The notes: a model not told the origin generated them from the sequence alone. Shown: positions 53,463 to 63,479, numbered from the stretch's first letter. The stretch is 64,000 bases of DNA from an uncultured Polaribacter sp. (GCF_947497695.1 NZ_CANMHM010000007.1:85723-149722); one strand, 5' to 3'. Numbers and translations: made by a program.

Positions 53463-54230
53463 GTGAAATATATTAAAATTCCTTTTCTTTTAATTTGGCG
53501 TTTGTGGTTTTACACCTTAATGATGTCTAGTGTTATCCTTTTATCTCCTTTTTTGTTGCTTTTTTGTTTCAAAGAAAAACATTACCGTTATTTTTGGAAA
53601 GTTGCCAGAATTATAGCTAACGTTTTAATTTACGGAATGGGATTTGGATTAAAGGTTCAGTTTGATGAAGAAATTGAACCCCATAAAAGTTATATGTTTT
53701 GTCCCAATCACACTTCTTTAATGGATCCTTTTATATTGATTGCTTTAAGTAAAAATCCTATTGTATTTGTTGGTAAAAAGGAGTTGGCTAAAATACCCAT
53801 TTTTGGTTTTTTCTACAAAAGAACGGTTATTATGGTAGATAGAAGTAATCCTGAAAGTAGAAAAAGAGTCTATGAAATGGCTAAAAAGAGATTGCAAAAC
53901 GGAGTTAGTATGGCCATTTTTCCTGAAGGATTAGTACCTAGTGAAGAGGTGGTTTTAGCACCATTTAAAAAAGGAGCATTTGCGTTGGCAATTGAATTTG
54001 AAATACCAATTGTACCACAAGTCTATTACGATTGTAAACGTTTTTTTTCTTGGGATATTTTTAAAGGAGGTTTAGGTACTTTTAGAGTGCATCAGCATCA
54101 ATTTATTGCAACAAAAGGGTTTACTATTGATCAAATGAACATTTTAAAAGATAAAGTTTTTGATATGATGTATAATGATTTAATAAATGATGAAAAATAC
54201 ATGATAGATACTAATAGAAAAAATGAGTAA
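53463..54230 (+). CDS. Lysophospholipid acyltransferase family protein (PlsC-like, GTG start)
   Basis: The 255-residue product has an N-terminal hydrophobic region (residues 8-35) and the PlsC motifs H83-x4-D88 (PNHTSLMD), GKKELAKIPIFG, FPEGLVPSEE and VPQVYYD. It transfers acyl groups to lysophosphatidic acid or a related lipid at the inner membrane. The start is GTG at 53463, read MKYIKIPFLLIW; no ATG is available before the conserved region. The 3' end overlaps the hemolysin-III-like gene by eight bases. Confidence 0.9.
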   Translation: MKYIKIPFLLIWRLWFYTLMMSSVILLSPFLLLFCFKEKHYRYFWKVARIIANVLIYGMGFGLKVQFDEEIEPHKSYMFCPNHTSLMDPFILIALSKNPIVFVGKKELAKIPIFGFFYKRTVIMVDRSNPESRKRVYEMAKKRLQNGVSMAIFPEGLVPSEEVVLAPFKKGAFALAIEFEIPIVPQVYYDCKRFFSWDIFKGGLGTFRVHQHQFIATKGFTIDQMNILKDKVFDMMYNDLINDEKYMIDTNRKNE

Positions 54231-54797
54231 AAAATTGAATCACACTTATTCAGAGGCAGAAGAACGTTTAAATGTTTGGTCTCATGCTTTGCTTTGGGTT
54301 TGGTTGCAAGTTGTATAGCGTTTCCTTTTTTAATTGTAAAAGCAAATAGTTATTTAGAATTTTGGAATGTAATTAGTTTTCTAATTTATGGTTTTAGCTT
54401 AATTATTTTATTTGCAGCATCTACTTTTTACCACGCTGCTAAAAATTCGCAGAAAAGAAGACAGTTAAATATTTTAGATCATGCTGCAATTTATGTATTA
54501 ATTGCTGGTAGTTATACACCTTTTTGTCTGGTAGCTTTAGACTCAAAATTAGGGTGGTATCTATTTATTGCTGTTTGGGTTTTTGCTTTTATCGGTATTA
54601 TTTTAAAGTTATTTTTTACCGGAAAATTTAATGTAATTTCTACAGCAATGTATCTTTTAATGGGTTGGCAAGTGTTATTATTTATAAAACCATTAATGAA
54701 TGTACTGACAAGTTTTGGTTTTAATTTATTACTTGCAGGAGGAATATTTTATACTGTAGGAGCTATTTTATACTCCATCAAAAAAATACCATTTTAA
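54223..54797 (+). pseudogene. Hemolysin III/TrhA-family membrane protein, frameshifted near its N-terminus
   Basis: From ATG 54223 (overlapping the acyltransferase stop) the frame reads MSKKLNHTYSEAEERLNVWSHA, the usual start of this family, but runs into TAG near 54316. The rest of the protein (FALGLVASCIAFPFLI..., FYHAAKNSQKRRQLNILDHAAIYVLIAGSYTP) continues in the next frame to 54797. A single missing base around 54283-54300 explains both. A TTG at 54276 could start the second frame but would lose the conserved N-terminal E...SH segment. It may be a pseudogene, a sequencing error or, less likely, recoding. Confidence 0.8.
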
Positions 54798-54872
54798 CCA
54801 TGTAATCTTTCATGTATTTGTATTGTTGGGAAGTAGTAGTCACTTTTTTGCAATTTACTATTTGTAATTATT

Positions 54873-55346
54873 TTACATCCAATCTTTAAAAGGATGTTTA
54901 CTTATACTAGAATTATAGTATTTAATTTGACCTGTAACTTCTGTTTTTAGCCATTTTGGTTTTGTAAAAACTTCATTTTCATGAGTTAGTTCTATTTCAG
55001 CAACAATTAAACCTTTATTATCACCATAAAATTCATCAACTTCAAAAGTATGCTTACCTGCTTTAACTAAATATCTTGTTTTATCAATAATGCTTGGCTC
55101 ACAAAGTAATAGAAGGTTTTCTGCATCTTGTTTTTTTATTTCTTTTTCCCATTCAAACCTAGTTGTACCAGAAGCGTTAGATGTTCCTTTTATCGTTATA
55201 AAAGCTTTGTCATCAGCAATTCTAACCCTAACAGTTCTTATTTTGTCAGAATTTAAATACCCTTGTTTGATGTTTTTCTTAGCGTAACTTTCATTTTTAA
55301 AATCGGTATTCTTAACTAAAAATTTTCTTTCAATTTCAGTATTCAT
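54873..55346 (-). CDS. CYTH domain protein (triphosphate tunnel phosphatase family)
   Basis: The 157-residue product starts MNTEIERKFLV, with the ExExK motif (E4, E6, K8). It carries the tunnel strands RVRIADDKAFITIKG, RFEWEKEI, KTRYLV, FEVDEFYGDNKGLIVAEIEL and the C-terminal KYYNSSIS. Small bacterial CYTH proteins hydrolyse inorganic tripolyphosphate; others act on thiamine triphosphate or form cAMP. I start at the ATG at 55346; the open frame extends 141 bp further but that part is not family-like and overlaps the porZ promoter. It is divergent from porZ. Confidence 0.92.
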   Translation of the reverse strand: MNTEIERKFLVKNTDFKNESYAKKNIKQGYLNSDKIRTVRVRIADDKAFITIKGTSNASGTTRFEWEKEIKKQDAENLLLLCEPSIIDKTRYLVKAGKHTFEVDEFYGDNKGLIVAEIELTHENEVFTKPKWLKTEVTGQIKYYNSSISKHPFKDWM

Positions 55347-55407
55347 AAAATCTAATGGTTTTTGTACTAATGTAAGGTGTTTTATCGTTATTGTAACAAT
55401 AAATAAA

Positions 55408-55415
55408 TATCTTTG
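55408..55415 (+). promoter_or_regulatory. Candidate -7 box TATCTTTG for porZ
   Basis: TATCTTTG matches TAnnTTTG and ends 17 bp before the porZ ATG. A TTG at 55391-55393 is 14 bp upstream, shorter than usual. Confidence 0.5.
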
Positions 55416-55432
55416 AACATCAAAATTAAACA

Positions 55433-57763
55433 ATGAAAAAACTTTTTTCGATATATCTTTTCTTTTTTTCACTCTTTTTTTCTGCACAAACAGATTACAG
55501 TGCTTCTTGGGAAGATTTTTACTCTTACAATAATGTAAAAGATTTTATTAAGGTAGATGATGTAATTTATGCCTTAACAGATAATGCTGTTTTTACGTTT
55601 GATGTTGTTTCTGAAGAAATTAATAAACTATCTTCAGTGCAAGGTTTGTCTGGAGAAACGACCTCGTCTATTCATTATAATAAAAGTTTTGAAAGGTTAT
55701 TTATTGGTTATGAAAACGGACTGTTAGAAGTAGTAAATAATGATGGTTCTATAACTATTTCGTCAGATATTGTTAGTTTTAATCAGTCTGGTAGAAAAGG
55801 CATCAATCATATGAAAGAGTTTAATGATAAGTTGTACTTATCAACACCTTTTGGTATTGTTGTTTATGATATAGAAAAATTAGAGTTTGGTGATACTTAT
55901 TTTATAGGGATAGGTTCCACTTCTTTAGAAGTATTTCAAACAGAAGTTTTTAACGGACTTTTATATGCAGCAACAGATACAGGTCTTTTTATAGCAGATT
56001 TAAATAGTAACTTATTAATTGATTTTAATAATTGGGAACAACGCTTTTTTGGTAGAAACTTAAACCAAATTACACTCTTTAAAAATGAACTTTTTTTTAT
56101 TGAAGGCACAAGACTACTTAGGTTAAACGGCAATGTTTTGGTAGAAGTGATTAATTATTTCGAAAATATTTTATCCTTACAATCCTCTACAACTCATTTA
56201 ACTCTTACAGCAAATGAAGCTGCATTTATATTAGATGAAACATTAAAAGAAGTTTTTAGATTTTCTAAAAACACAGACTTTAATTTTAAATTAAACACTG
56301 CTTTTTTTGAAAATGACAATGTTTATTTAGCAACCAAAGAATTTGGTGTACTTAATACAATATCTAACCAACCAACAGATTTTAAAGAAATTCATCCAGA
56401 TGGCCCTTTGTCTAATGATATTTTTTCAATTACATCTGGCACCAATAACTTATGGGTTGTTTATGGTGGTTATAGTGCTTCTTATGTGCCTTTAGGGAAT
56501 AGAAAAGGATTTAGTAATTATAAAGGAGAGGAATGGATTAATACCAAATTTTCTGAAGATTTGCCTATTGCAGATTTAGTAGATGTTACAATAGATCCAG
56601 AAAATGAAGATAGAGTTTTTATAAGCTCATTTGCTGATACATTTGATGGTAATGTGCTTTCAGGTGGTGGACTTTTAGAGGTAGAGAATAATGAAATAAC
56701 TAATTTTTATCACTCAGAAAATAGTCCTTTAGGTTTTTCTGGGCCTAATTTACAAAGATTTACTACACGAATTAGTGGAACTAGTTTTGATAGCCAAGGA
56801 AATTTATGGGTAGCAGATGCTTTGTCTTCAAAGAAATTAAAAAAACTATCTCCTAGTGGAAGTTGGTCAAGTATTGATATAATTAGTTTACAAACCAACC
56901 CAGATAGAGAAACAAATGTAGTAGTTATTGATAGAAATAATACTCTTTGGGTAGGTACCAGAAGAAATGGGGTTTATATTTATAATGAAAACGGAGATCG
57001 GAAAAAGGCATTTATTGCAACACCAAACTTAGGAAACTTACCCGATGTAAAAGTAATTTCTATTGCTATTGATGCAAATAACAGAGCTTGGTTAGGTACA
57101 GAATCTGGTTTGGTAGTTTACAACAATGTTTCTGGTGTTTTTGAAGATGAAACCCCCAATGCAAACCCAGTTGTAATTAATGGAGATGAAAATGGTTTTG
57201 GAGAACGACTTTTAGGAGATCAGACAATTAATACTATTGAAATTGATGGTGCAGAAAATAAATGGTTTGGAACAGAAAATGGAGGTGTTATTTATACCAA
57301 CCCTAATGGACAAACTACATTGGCGAATTTTAACAAAGAAAACTCTCCTTTACCATCAAATAAAATTGTAAAAATTGCAGTAGATAAAAGTACAGGTAAA
57401 GTATATTTTGCAACCAATAATGGTATTGTAGCTTACAATAGTAAAGTAGCACCTTTTGGAGATGTTTTAGGCGATGTTTATGCCTATCCTAATCCTGCAT
57501 TAAGTAATCACAAAACCATTACTATTGATGGTAGAAAAGGAACCAATTTACCTAAAGGAACCAATGTTAAAATATTAGATGTTGCAGGCAATTTAGTGCA
57601 TGAAACCAATGTAGTAGAAGGGCAAGAGTTGCAAGGAGGTAAAGTTGTTTGGGATAAAAAAAATCTTGCAGGTATTCATGTTGCTTCTGGTATTTATATT
57701 GTTTTGTTATCTAGTGAAGATGCTTCAGAAACTGCTTTTACAAAAATTGCAATTGTAAATTAA
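55433..57763 (+). CDS. porZ: Type IX secretion system surface protein PorZ
   Basis: This 776-residue protein has a signal peptide (FFSLFFSAQ) and two seven-bladed propellers of the two-component-regulator type (repeats such as NTLWVGTRRNGVYIYNENG, NRAWLGTESGLVVYNN, KWFGTENGGVIYTN). It ends with a C-terminal beta domain (YPNPALSNHKTITIDG ... HVASGIYIVLLSS) like T9SS sorting domains. PorZ is part of the T9SS attachment complex, which links cargo to surface lipopolysaccharide. The position before recO is the common flavobacterial order. recO overlaps its stop by one base. Confidence 0.92.
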   Translation: MKKLFSIYLFFFSLFFSAQTDYSASWEDFYSYNNVKDFIKVDDVIYALTDNAVFTFDVVSEEINKLSSVQGLSGETTSSIHYNKSFERLFIGYENGLLEVVNNDGSITISSDIVSFNQSGRKGINHMKEFNDKLYLSTPFGIVVYDIEKLEFGDTYFIGIGSTSLEVFQTEVFNGLLYAATDTGLFIADLNSNLLIDFNNWEQRFFGRNLNQITLFKNELFFIEGTRLLRLNGNVLVEVINYFENILSLQSSTTHLTLTANEAAFILDETLKEVFRFSKNTDFNFKLNTAFFENDNVYLATKEFGVLNTISNQPTDFKEIHPDGPLSNDIFSITSGTNNLWVVYGGYSASYVPLGNRKGFSNYKGEEWINTKFSEDLPIADLVDVTIDPENEDRVFISSFADTFDGNVLSGGGLLEVENNEITNFYHSENSPLGFSGPNLQRFTTRISGTSFDSQGNLWVADALSSKKLKKLSPSGSWSSIDIISLQTNPDRETNVVVIDRNNTLWVGTRRNGVYIYNENGDRKKAFIATPNLGNLPDVKVISIAIDANNRAWLGTESGLVVYNNVSGVFEDETPNANPVVINGDENGFGERLLGDQTINTIEIDGAENKWFGTENGGVIYTNPNGQTTLANFNKENSPLPSNKIVKIAVDKSTGKVYFATNNGIVAYNSKVAPFGDVLGDVYAYPNPALSNHKTITIDGRKGTNLPKGTNVKILDVAGNLVHETNVVEGQELQGGKVVWDKKNLAGIHVASGIYIVLLSSEDASETAFTKIAIVN

Positions 57764-58485
57764 TGGCTTTAATAACTACAAAGGCTATTGTTTTAAGTAC
57801 TCTTAAATATAGTGATACAAGCCTAATAGTAAAATGCTTTACTGAAGATCAAGGGTTAAAATCTTATTTAATTAGAGGTATTTTAAAAGCCAAAAAAGGA
57901 GGTTTAAAAATAGCTTATTTTCAGCCATTAACACAACTAATTATTGTGGCTAGTCATAGCAATAAAGGTACTTTAAATTCTATAAAAGAGGTGCAAGTTT
58001 CTAATCCTTATAAAACTATTTATAGGGATATTGTTAAACAATCTGTTGTATTATTTTTATCAGAAGTTTTAACTTATGCAATTAAAGAAGAAGAAAAAAA
58101 TAGGGCTCTTTTTGAGTATTTAGAAACAGGGCTAGTTTGGTTAGATCTGCATGAAAAAATTGCCAACTTCCATTTATTATTTTTATTAAATTTAACTCGG
58201 TTTTTAGGGTTTTATCCAGATTTATCTGAACAAAATAAAATGGGTTTTGATTTGCTAGAAGGTAGGTTTGCAGAAGCATCAGCTCAAAAAAATAATATTC
58301 ATGGAAACAATTTTTATCAATTTAAAAAGTTGTTAGGCATAAATTTTGATGCCATAGAAAATGTGTCTTTTAGTAAACAAGAAAGACAAGTAGTATTAAA
58401 AATAATAATTCAATATTTTGAACTACATTTGGATGGTTTTAGAAAACCAAAATCGTTACAAATATTAGAAACAGTTTTTAGTTGA
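57763..58485 (+). CDS. recO: DNA repair protein RecO
   Basis: This 240-residue protein starts MALITTKAIVLSTLKYSDTSLIVKCFTEDQGLKSYLIRG, the RecO oligonucleotide-binding fold, followed by the helical domain. The zinc cysteines of some RecO proteins are absent, as usual in this group. It helps RecF/RecR load RecA on single-stranded DNA. Its start overlaps the porZ stop (TAATG) and its stop overlaps the next start (TGATG), so porZ, recO and the TonB receptor are translationally coupled. Confidence 0.95.
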   Translation: MALITTKAIVLSTLKYSDTSLIVKCFTEDQGLKSYLIRGILKAKKGGLKIAYFQPLTQLIIVASHSNKGTLNSIKEVQVSNPYKTIYRDIVKQSVVLFLSEVLTYAIKEEEKNRALFEYLETGLVWLDLHEKIANFHLLFLLNLTRFLGFYPDLSEQNKMGFDLLEGRFAEASAQKNNIHGNNFYQFKKLLGINFDAIENVSFSKQERQVVLKIIIQYFELHLDGFRKPKSLQILETVFS

Positions 58486-60971
58486 TGAGATATATCGTTT
58501 TCATATTTTTTCTTTCCATAAGTAGTTTTTCTTTGGGTCAGAAAATAAAGATAGTAGACAAACAAACTGGTAAAATTGTTAAAAATGTTACTATTTATGA
58601 TGAGACTTTAACTACTAATTTATCTTCTGATAATGAGGGTTTTGTAGATGTTTCTGAGTTTAAAAGTACTGAAACCATTATTTTTTCACATATTTCCTAT
58701 TCAATATTAAGGGTTACAAAAAACCTGTTAAGCAAGCAAAATTTTACTGTTTATTTAACCAAACAGTCAGAACAGTTAGACGAGATTGTTTTATCGGTTT
58801 TTAAGAAAGAAGAAAAAAGTAATAGAATTGCAGAACAAATAGCGGTTGTTTCAGCAAAAAAAATTCAAAAAATATCACCCCAAACTTCAGCAGATTTATT
58901 GGCAACAATTCCTGGTATTAAGGTTCAGAAATCACAATTTGGTGGAGGTAGTCCTGTAATTCGTGGAATGGAATCTAATCGTGTTTTATTAGTGGTTGAT
59001 GGTGTAAGAATGAATAATGCTATTTATAGAAAAGGTCATTTACAAAATGCCATTACTGTTGCACCAAATATGTTAGATAAAGTAGAAGTTGTTTTTGGCC
59101 CTTCTTCTGTAATTTATGGTTCAGATGCTTTGGGTGGTGTGATTCATTATTATACAAAAACACCAAAAATATCCGAAGGAAAAAAAATAAAAAGCCAGTA
59201 TTTTTCTCGTTTTTCATCAGTTAATCATGAGGTTACAAATAATGTTTCTGCAGAGTTAAGTTTTAGCAATTGGGCTTCTTTTACAAGTGTTTCTCATAGT
59301 GATTTTGGCGATTTACAAAGTGGTAAAAATCGGAATCATGGGTTTAATGATTGGGGTAAAGTTTTTTATTATTCAGAAAATACCAATGGTAATTATGCTG
59401 AAAACCCAACTAAAAATGCTAACCCAACACTATTAAAAAATACAGGATATACACAAACAGATATTTTACAAAAATTCTTTATTCCTCTATCAAAAAATAC
59501 AGATTTAAAAGTAAATTTACAATATTCTACATCGTCAAACATACCAAGGTTTGACAGATTAATGGAGTTAAATGATGATACAGATGTTTCTGATTTAAAA
59601 TTTGCTGAATGGCATTATGGTCCTCAAAATAGATTGTTAATTTCTTCTCAATTATTGATAAACCCAAGTAAAATTTGGCTTGAAAGTGGAACAATTACTG
59701 CTGCTTACCAAAATATTGGAGAAAGTAGAATTCAAAGAAAATTTGGAAGTTTAAACCGATCTTACAGAGAAGAAACGGTAAATGTTTTTAGTTTGAATGG
59801 AGATTTTTCTGTCCCTCTAACAGAGAACGAAAAAAGAGTAATGACTTATGGCTTTGAGTTTGCTTATAATGATGTTCACTCTAATTCTTATGGAAAAACC
59901 CTAAATATTATTAACGGAGAAATAGATGGTTTTTCTGATACTTTTAAAGTCCAATCTCGTTATCCTGATGGAGGAAGTAGCTATTTGAGTTCTGCTTTAT
60001 ACTTAAATTACAGACAAGATATAAATACTAAATCTACTTTAAATACAGGTATTCGTTATACAAACACACATCTAGAAGCAAATTGGATAGATGAAACCTT
60101 TATAAAATTAGAAAACAGTAATATTAAAACTGATAATTCTGCAATCACTGCTACGATTGGCTACGTTTTTAGACCCAATAAAAAATGGCAATTAAATAGT
60201 GTTATATCATCTGGCTTTAGATCTCCTAATATAGATGATGTAGGTAGAATTAGAGAAAAAAGTGGTAATGTAACCATTCCAAATATTTATGTTGCACCAG
60301 AATTTGCTTACAATGCAGAAATAGGAGTTCAAAAATATTTTAACAATAAAAAATTTAGATTAGGAGCTAATTTTTATTATACTATGTTAGATAATTATAT
60401 TCAAAGAGATTTTATTTATAATGCAGATGGAACTATAAAACAAGAAGATTTTGGAGACGTATCTGGTAATGCAGTGTCAAACCAAAATAAAGGCAATGCT
60501 TACATTACTGGTTACACAGCTAATTATTTGGGTAAAATATCTAAAACAATAAATACTACTGGTTTTATAACTTATACAAAAGGTAGAACTTATGATACAG
60601 AAGAACCAATGTCTTCTATTCCGCCACTTTTTGGTCAATTTGCAATAAATTATAAGAAAAATAAAATAGAATTAGGTACAGATTTACGTTTTAATAGTAA
60701 AAAAAATATTACAGATTTTAATATAACAGAAGGTATCGATAATCATGATTTAACACCAATTGTAAATACAAATGCTACAAATGATCTTGATAAATATTAT
60801 GGTACACCAAGTTGGTTTACTTTTGGTTTGAATGGAAGGTATTTGGTTAGTGATAATTTTTCAGCCCAAGTAAGGTTAGATAATTTGTTTGATGTACATT
60901 ATATAGAATTTGCATCAGGTGTTTCTGCTCCAGGAAGAAATTTATCGGTTTCTTTTGTAGCTAATTTTTAA
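58485..60971 (+). CDS. TonB-dependent outer-membrane receptor
   Basis: The 828-residue product starts MRYIVFIFFLSISSFSLGQ (signal peptide). It continues with a carboxypeptidase-like regulatory domain (residues about 20-100), a plug (TSADLLATIPGIKVQKSQFGGG, GVRMNNAIYRKGHLQNAI, VVFGPSSVIYGSDALGGVI) and a 22-strand barrel ending in FVANF. SGFRSPNIDDVGR and the NAEIGVQKYF context recall hemoglobin/transferrin-type receptors, so an iron or heme ligand is possible. It is not paired with a SusD gene. It probably shares a transcript with recO and the two genes that follow. Confidence 0.92.
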   Translation: MRYIVFIFFLSISSFSLGQKIKIVDKQTGKIVKNVTIYDETLTTNLSSDNEGFVDVSEFKSTETIIFSHISYSILRVTKNLLSKQNFTVYLTKQSEQLDEIVLSVFKKEEKSNRIAEQIAVVSAKKIQKISPQTSADLLATIPGIKVQKSQFGGGSPVIRGMESNRVLLVVDGVRMNNAIYRKGHLQNAITVAPNMLDKVEVVFGPSSVIYGSDALGGVIHYYTKTPKISEGKKIKSQYFSRFSSVNHEVTNNVSAELSFSNWASFTSVSHSDFGDLQSGKNRNHGFNDWGKVFYYSENTNGNYAENPTKNANPTLLKNTGYTQTDILQKFFIPLSKNTDLKVNLQYSTSSNIPRFDRLMELNDDTDVSDLKFAEWHYGPQNRLLISSQLLINPSKIWLESGTITAAYQNIGESRIQRKFGSLNRSYREETVNVFSLNGDFSVPLTENEKRVMTYGFEFAYNDVHSNSYGKTLNIINGEIDGFSDTFKVQSRYPDGGSSYLSSALYLNYRQDINTKSTLNTGIRYTNTHLEANWIDETFIKLENSNIKTDNSAITATIGYVFRPNKKWQLNSVISSGFRSPNIDDVGRIREKSGNVTIPNIYVAPEFAYNAEIGVQKYFNNKKFRLGANFYYTMLDNYIQRDFIYNADGTIKQEDFGDVSGNAVSNQNKGNAYITGYTANYLGKISKTINTTGFITYTKGRTYDTEEPMSSIPPLFGQFAINYKKNKIELGTDLRFNSKKNITDFNITEGIDNHDLTPIVNTNATNDLDKYYGTPSWFTFGLNGRYLVSDNFSAQVRLDNLFDVHYIEFASGVSAPGRNLSVSFVANF

Positions 60972-60980
60972 AAATTACAA

Positions 60981-62000
60981 ATGTTACATACCAAAAGTAA
61001 AAGAATTAATTGGGTAGATCAACTAAAAGGCTTTAGTATTATTCTGGTTGTTTATGGGCATAACTTACCATTTATTGACATTTATATTGAAAGTTTTAGA
61101 ATCCCTTTATTTTTCTTTATTGCAGGTTTTTTTCATCCAAAGTCAACAACTTTTAGTACAATAAAAAAAAGAGCGAAACAGATTTTAATTCCTTATTTTT
61201 TATGGAGTTTTATGTTGTTTTTGTTTTGGTTTTTTATAGGTAGAAATTATGGAGACTCAGCAAGTTTAAATTTAAGCGTTTTAAAAAATTTTTTAGGATT
61301 ATTTTATGCTCAAGGAGGTAATGAGTATATGAATTGGGGCATTACAATGTGGTTTTTACCTGCAATATTTCTAAGTTTTTTAATTTTTAGTTTTGTTAGA
61401 AAATTAGCAGCAATAAAACACCAAATTATAGTAACATTAGTATTGATTGGGCTAGGTTTTTTAATACCTAAAGTGTTAAAAATGCATTTAATGTGGAGTT
61501 TGGATGTTTCTATGGTTGCATTGTTTTTTTATGCATTTGGTTTTTTTATAAAAGATTTTCTATTTAAAAATAAAGCTATAAAATATGAACCTTCTTTTCT
61601 TTTTTTTCTTTTTATTTTCTACATAATTCTTGCTATTAATTTTGCTGATAATGTAGATATGTATAGATCAAAATATGGGAATGAATTTTTATTTTTATTA
61701 AATGCTAGTGTTGGTATTTCTTTTTGGGTTTTATTTTTTAGAAAACTCAAAAAAATTAAGTTTTTAACTTTTTTTGGTAAAAATACAATTCCTGTATTAG
61801 CTTTGCATATTAGGGCATTAACAGTAATAAAACTTTTTTTAATACTATTTTGGACTTCAAAGTCTTTTGACTTTAATGAGTTAGAAAAAATAATTCTTGT
61901 AATTTTACAATTACTTATAATATACCCAGTTATTCTTTTTATCAATAAAAAAGCACCCATCTTAAATGGAAAAATTAAAGTTTTGGCTACCAGAAGTTAA
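60981..62000 (+). CDS. Acyltransferase 3 family membrane protein
   Basis: The 339-residue product has about ten hydrophobic segments and the acyltransferase-3 start RINWVDQLKGFSIILVVYGHNL (conserved Asp/His), followed by SFRIPLFFFIAGFF. Such enzymes O-acylate cell-surface sugars, lipids or peptidoglycan. It is nine bp after the TonB receptor gene and overlaps the next gene by 35 bp. Together with the phosphoethanolamine transferase it suggests a surface-glycolipid-modifying pair; the acceptor is not known. Confidence 0.9.
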   Translation: MLHTKSKRINWVDQLKGFSIILVVYGHNLPFIDIYIESFRIPLFFFIAGFFHPKSTTFSTIKKRAKQILIPYFLWSFMLFLFWFFIGRNYGDSASLNLSVLKNFLGLFYAQGGNEYMNWGITMWFLPAIFLSFLIFSFVRKLAAIKHQIIVTLVLIGLGFLIPKVLKMHLMWSLDVSMVALFFYAFGFFIKDFLFKNKAIKYEPSFLFFLFIFYIILAINFADNVDMYRSKYGNEFLFLLNASVGISFWVLFFRKLKKIKFLTFFGKNTIPVLALHIRALTVIKLFLILFWTSKSFDFNELEKIILVILQLLIIYPVILFINKKAPILNGKIKVLATRS

Positions 62001-63477
62001 GTTTCATTTAGGGCTACATATTTTAATCGCAGTTTTTATTACAATTGCTTCTTACGTGCATTTTCCTTTTGGTAGTTTAAAAGGGAATTTAGTATATGTT
62101 GCTCATTTTTTATTATTGCATTTTTCTTTATTTGGTTTTGTATATGTTTTTAGCCTTTTACAAAAGTTATTTAAAATTGTATTTCCAATTTTATTTATAC
62201 TAGTTTCTTCTTTTTCATTTTGGGTATATACACAAGATCTAACCATTGCAGAAGGTATGATTCAAGCAATTGTAGAAACAAATACAGATATTGCTATTGA
62301 TGTGGTTAGTTACCAATTTGTGCTCTTTTTACTATTTTCTACTGTTAGTATTCTAATGTTTTTTAAACGCTTTAAAAAAAATAGGATTAGTAGTGTTAAA
62401 TCGCCGCTTTTTATACTTTCAATTATTGGTGTTTTAAGTTTTTTTGTTGTAGAAAACTATAAGTTTGATGCCTTTAAAAATAGACTTCCATACAATGTGT
62501 ATTTTGCAGGTGTTAAGTATTTAAATAAGCCAAAAATTACATTAAAAGAAGTAAAAGAAAACGTTTTTACAAAAGAAGAAGATTTACATATTGTATTAGT
62601 GGTAGGAGAATCTGTAAGAGCAGATCATTTATCTTTAAATGGATATTACAGAAATACAACTCCATTATTATCTAAAGTAAAAAATGTAATTACTTTTAAA
62701 AAAGTATACACTCCTTTTACATTTACTGCTCAAAGTGTACCTCAAATTTTAACTGATAAATCTGTAGATGATAGGCAAAAGCAGCAAGAAGCTACAAGTA
62801 TATATACAGTGCTAAACAAGGCTTCTTTTAAAACAGAATGGATAGGCAACCAATCTATAGAAAGCAGTTATAAAGATGTAATTTATTCTAATAAAACGAA
62901 TCTTATTATTGATAAACTACATTCTTTTCAAAGTTTTAAAAAAGAAAAAGATCTAGCATTGTTAGATTATTTTTCAGTGGATAATGCTCTTGCTAATAAC
63001 AGAGTAACTACGCTTCACATGATTGGGAGTCATTGGTATTACAATAGCAGAATTACACCAGAATTTCAACATTTTAAACCGATTATTACCAGTAAGTATA
63101 TTGGATCTTTATCTAAGCAAGAATTGATTAATTCTTATGATAACACCATTTTATACTTAGACAATTTTTTAAATGAATTGATTTTAAAACTTAAAAAATC
63201 ATCTAAAAAAACAATACTAATTTACCTTTCAGATCATGGAGAAACTTTAGGAGAAGATGGTAAATGGTTGCATGCTCAAGAACACAAAGCTTCTAAAAAC
63301 CCTGCAATGTTGGTTTGGTTTTCAGATGATTTTGAAAAAAGTTACCCACTAAAAATTCAACAATTAAAATCAAAAAAACAAGATTCTATTACTACAGATT
63401 TTTTATTCCATAGTATTTTAGATATTGGTAACATAGAAAATTATAATTATGAGAATGATAAAAGTATTTTTAATTAA
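61966..63477 (+). CDS. Phosphoethanolamine transferase-like (EptA/sulfatase fold) membrane protein
   Basis: This 503-residue protein has five N-terminal membrane helices (between about 15 and 163) and a periplasmic alkaline-phosphatase-fold domain. VVGESVRADHLSLNGYYRNTTP is the nucleophile site: E215 with Ser216 where E. coli EptA has Thr. YLSDHGETLGEDGKWLHAQEHK holds the other zinc ligands. It should transfer a phosphoethanolamine (or similar) group to lipid A or another glycan. It starts 35 bp inside the acyltransferase gene. The C-terminus is complete; stop at 63477 is two bp from the convergent SdpI gene. Confidence 0.9.
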   Translation: MEKLKFWLPEVKFHLGLHILIAVFITIASYVHFPFGSLKGNLVYVAHFLLLHFSLFGFVYVFSLLQKLFKIVFPILFILVSSFSFWVYTQDLTIAEGMIQAIVETNTDIAIDVVSYQFVLFLLFSTVSILMFFKRFKKNRISSVKSPLFILSIIGVLSFFVVENYKFDAFKNRLPYNVYFAGVKYLNKPKITLKEVKENVFTKEEDLHIVLVVGESVRADHLSLNGYYRNTTPLLSKVKNVITFKKVYTPFTFTAQSVPQILTDKSVDDRQKQQEATSIYTVLNKASFKTEWIGNQSIESSYKDVIYSNKTNLIIDKLHSFQSFKKEKDLALLDYFSVDNALANNRVTTLHMIGSHWYYNSRITPEFQHFKPIITSKYIGSLSKQELINSYDNTILYLDNFLNELILKLKKSSKKTILIYLSDHGETLGEDGKWLHAQEHKASKNPAMLVWFSDDFEKSYPLKIQQLKSKKQDSITTDFLFHSILDIGNIENYNYENDKSIFN

Positions 63478-63479
63478 GT

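Noticed and set aside
53204..53476. 90-residue plus-strand ORF before the acyltransferase
   Set aside because: It overlaps the trpS start region antisense and the acyltransferase start, and its sequence has no recognisable features.
54276..54797. Complete hemolysin III gene starting at TTG 54276
   Set aside because: The family N-terminus is found just upstream in another frame, so the gene is frameshifted and the TTG start is probably not native.
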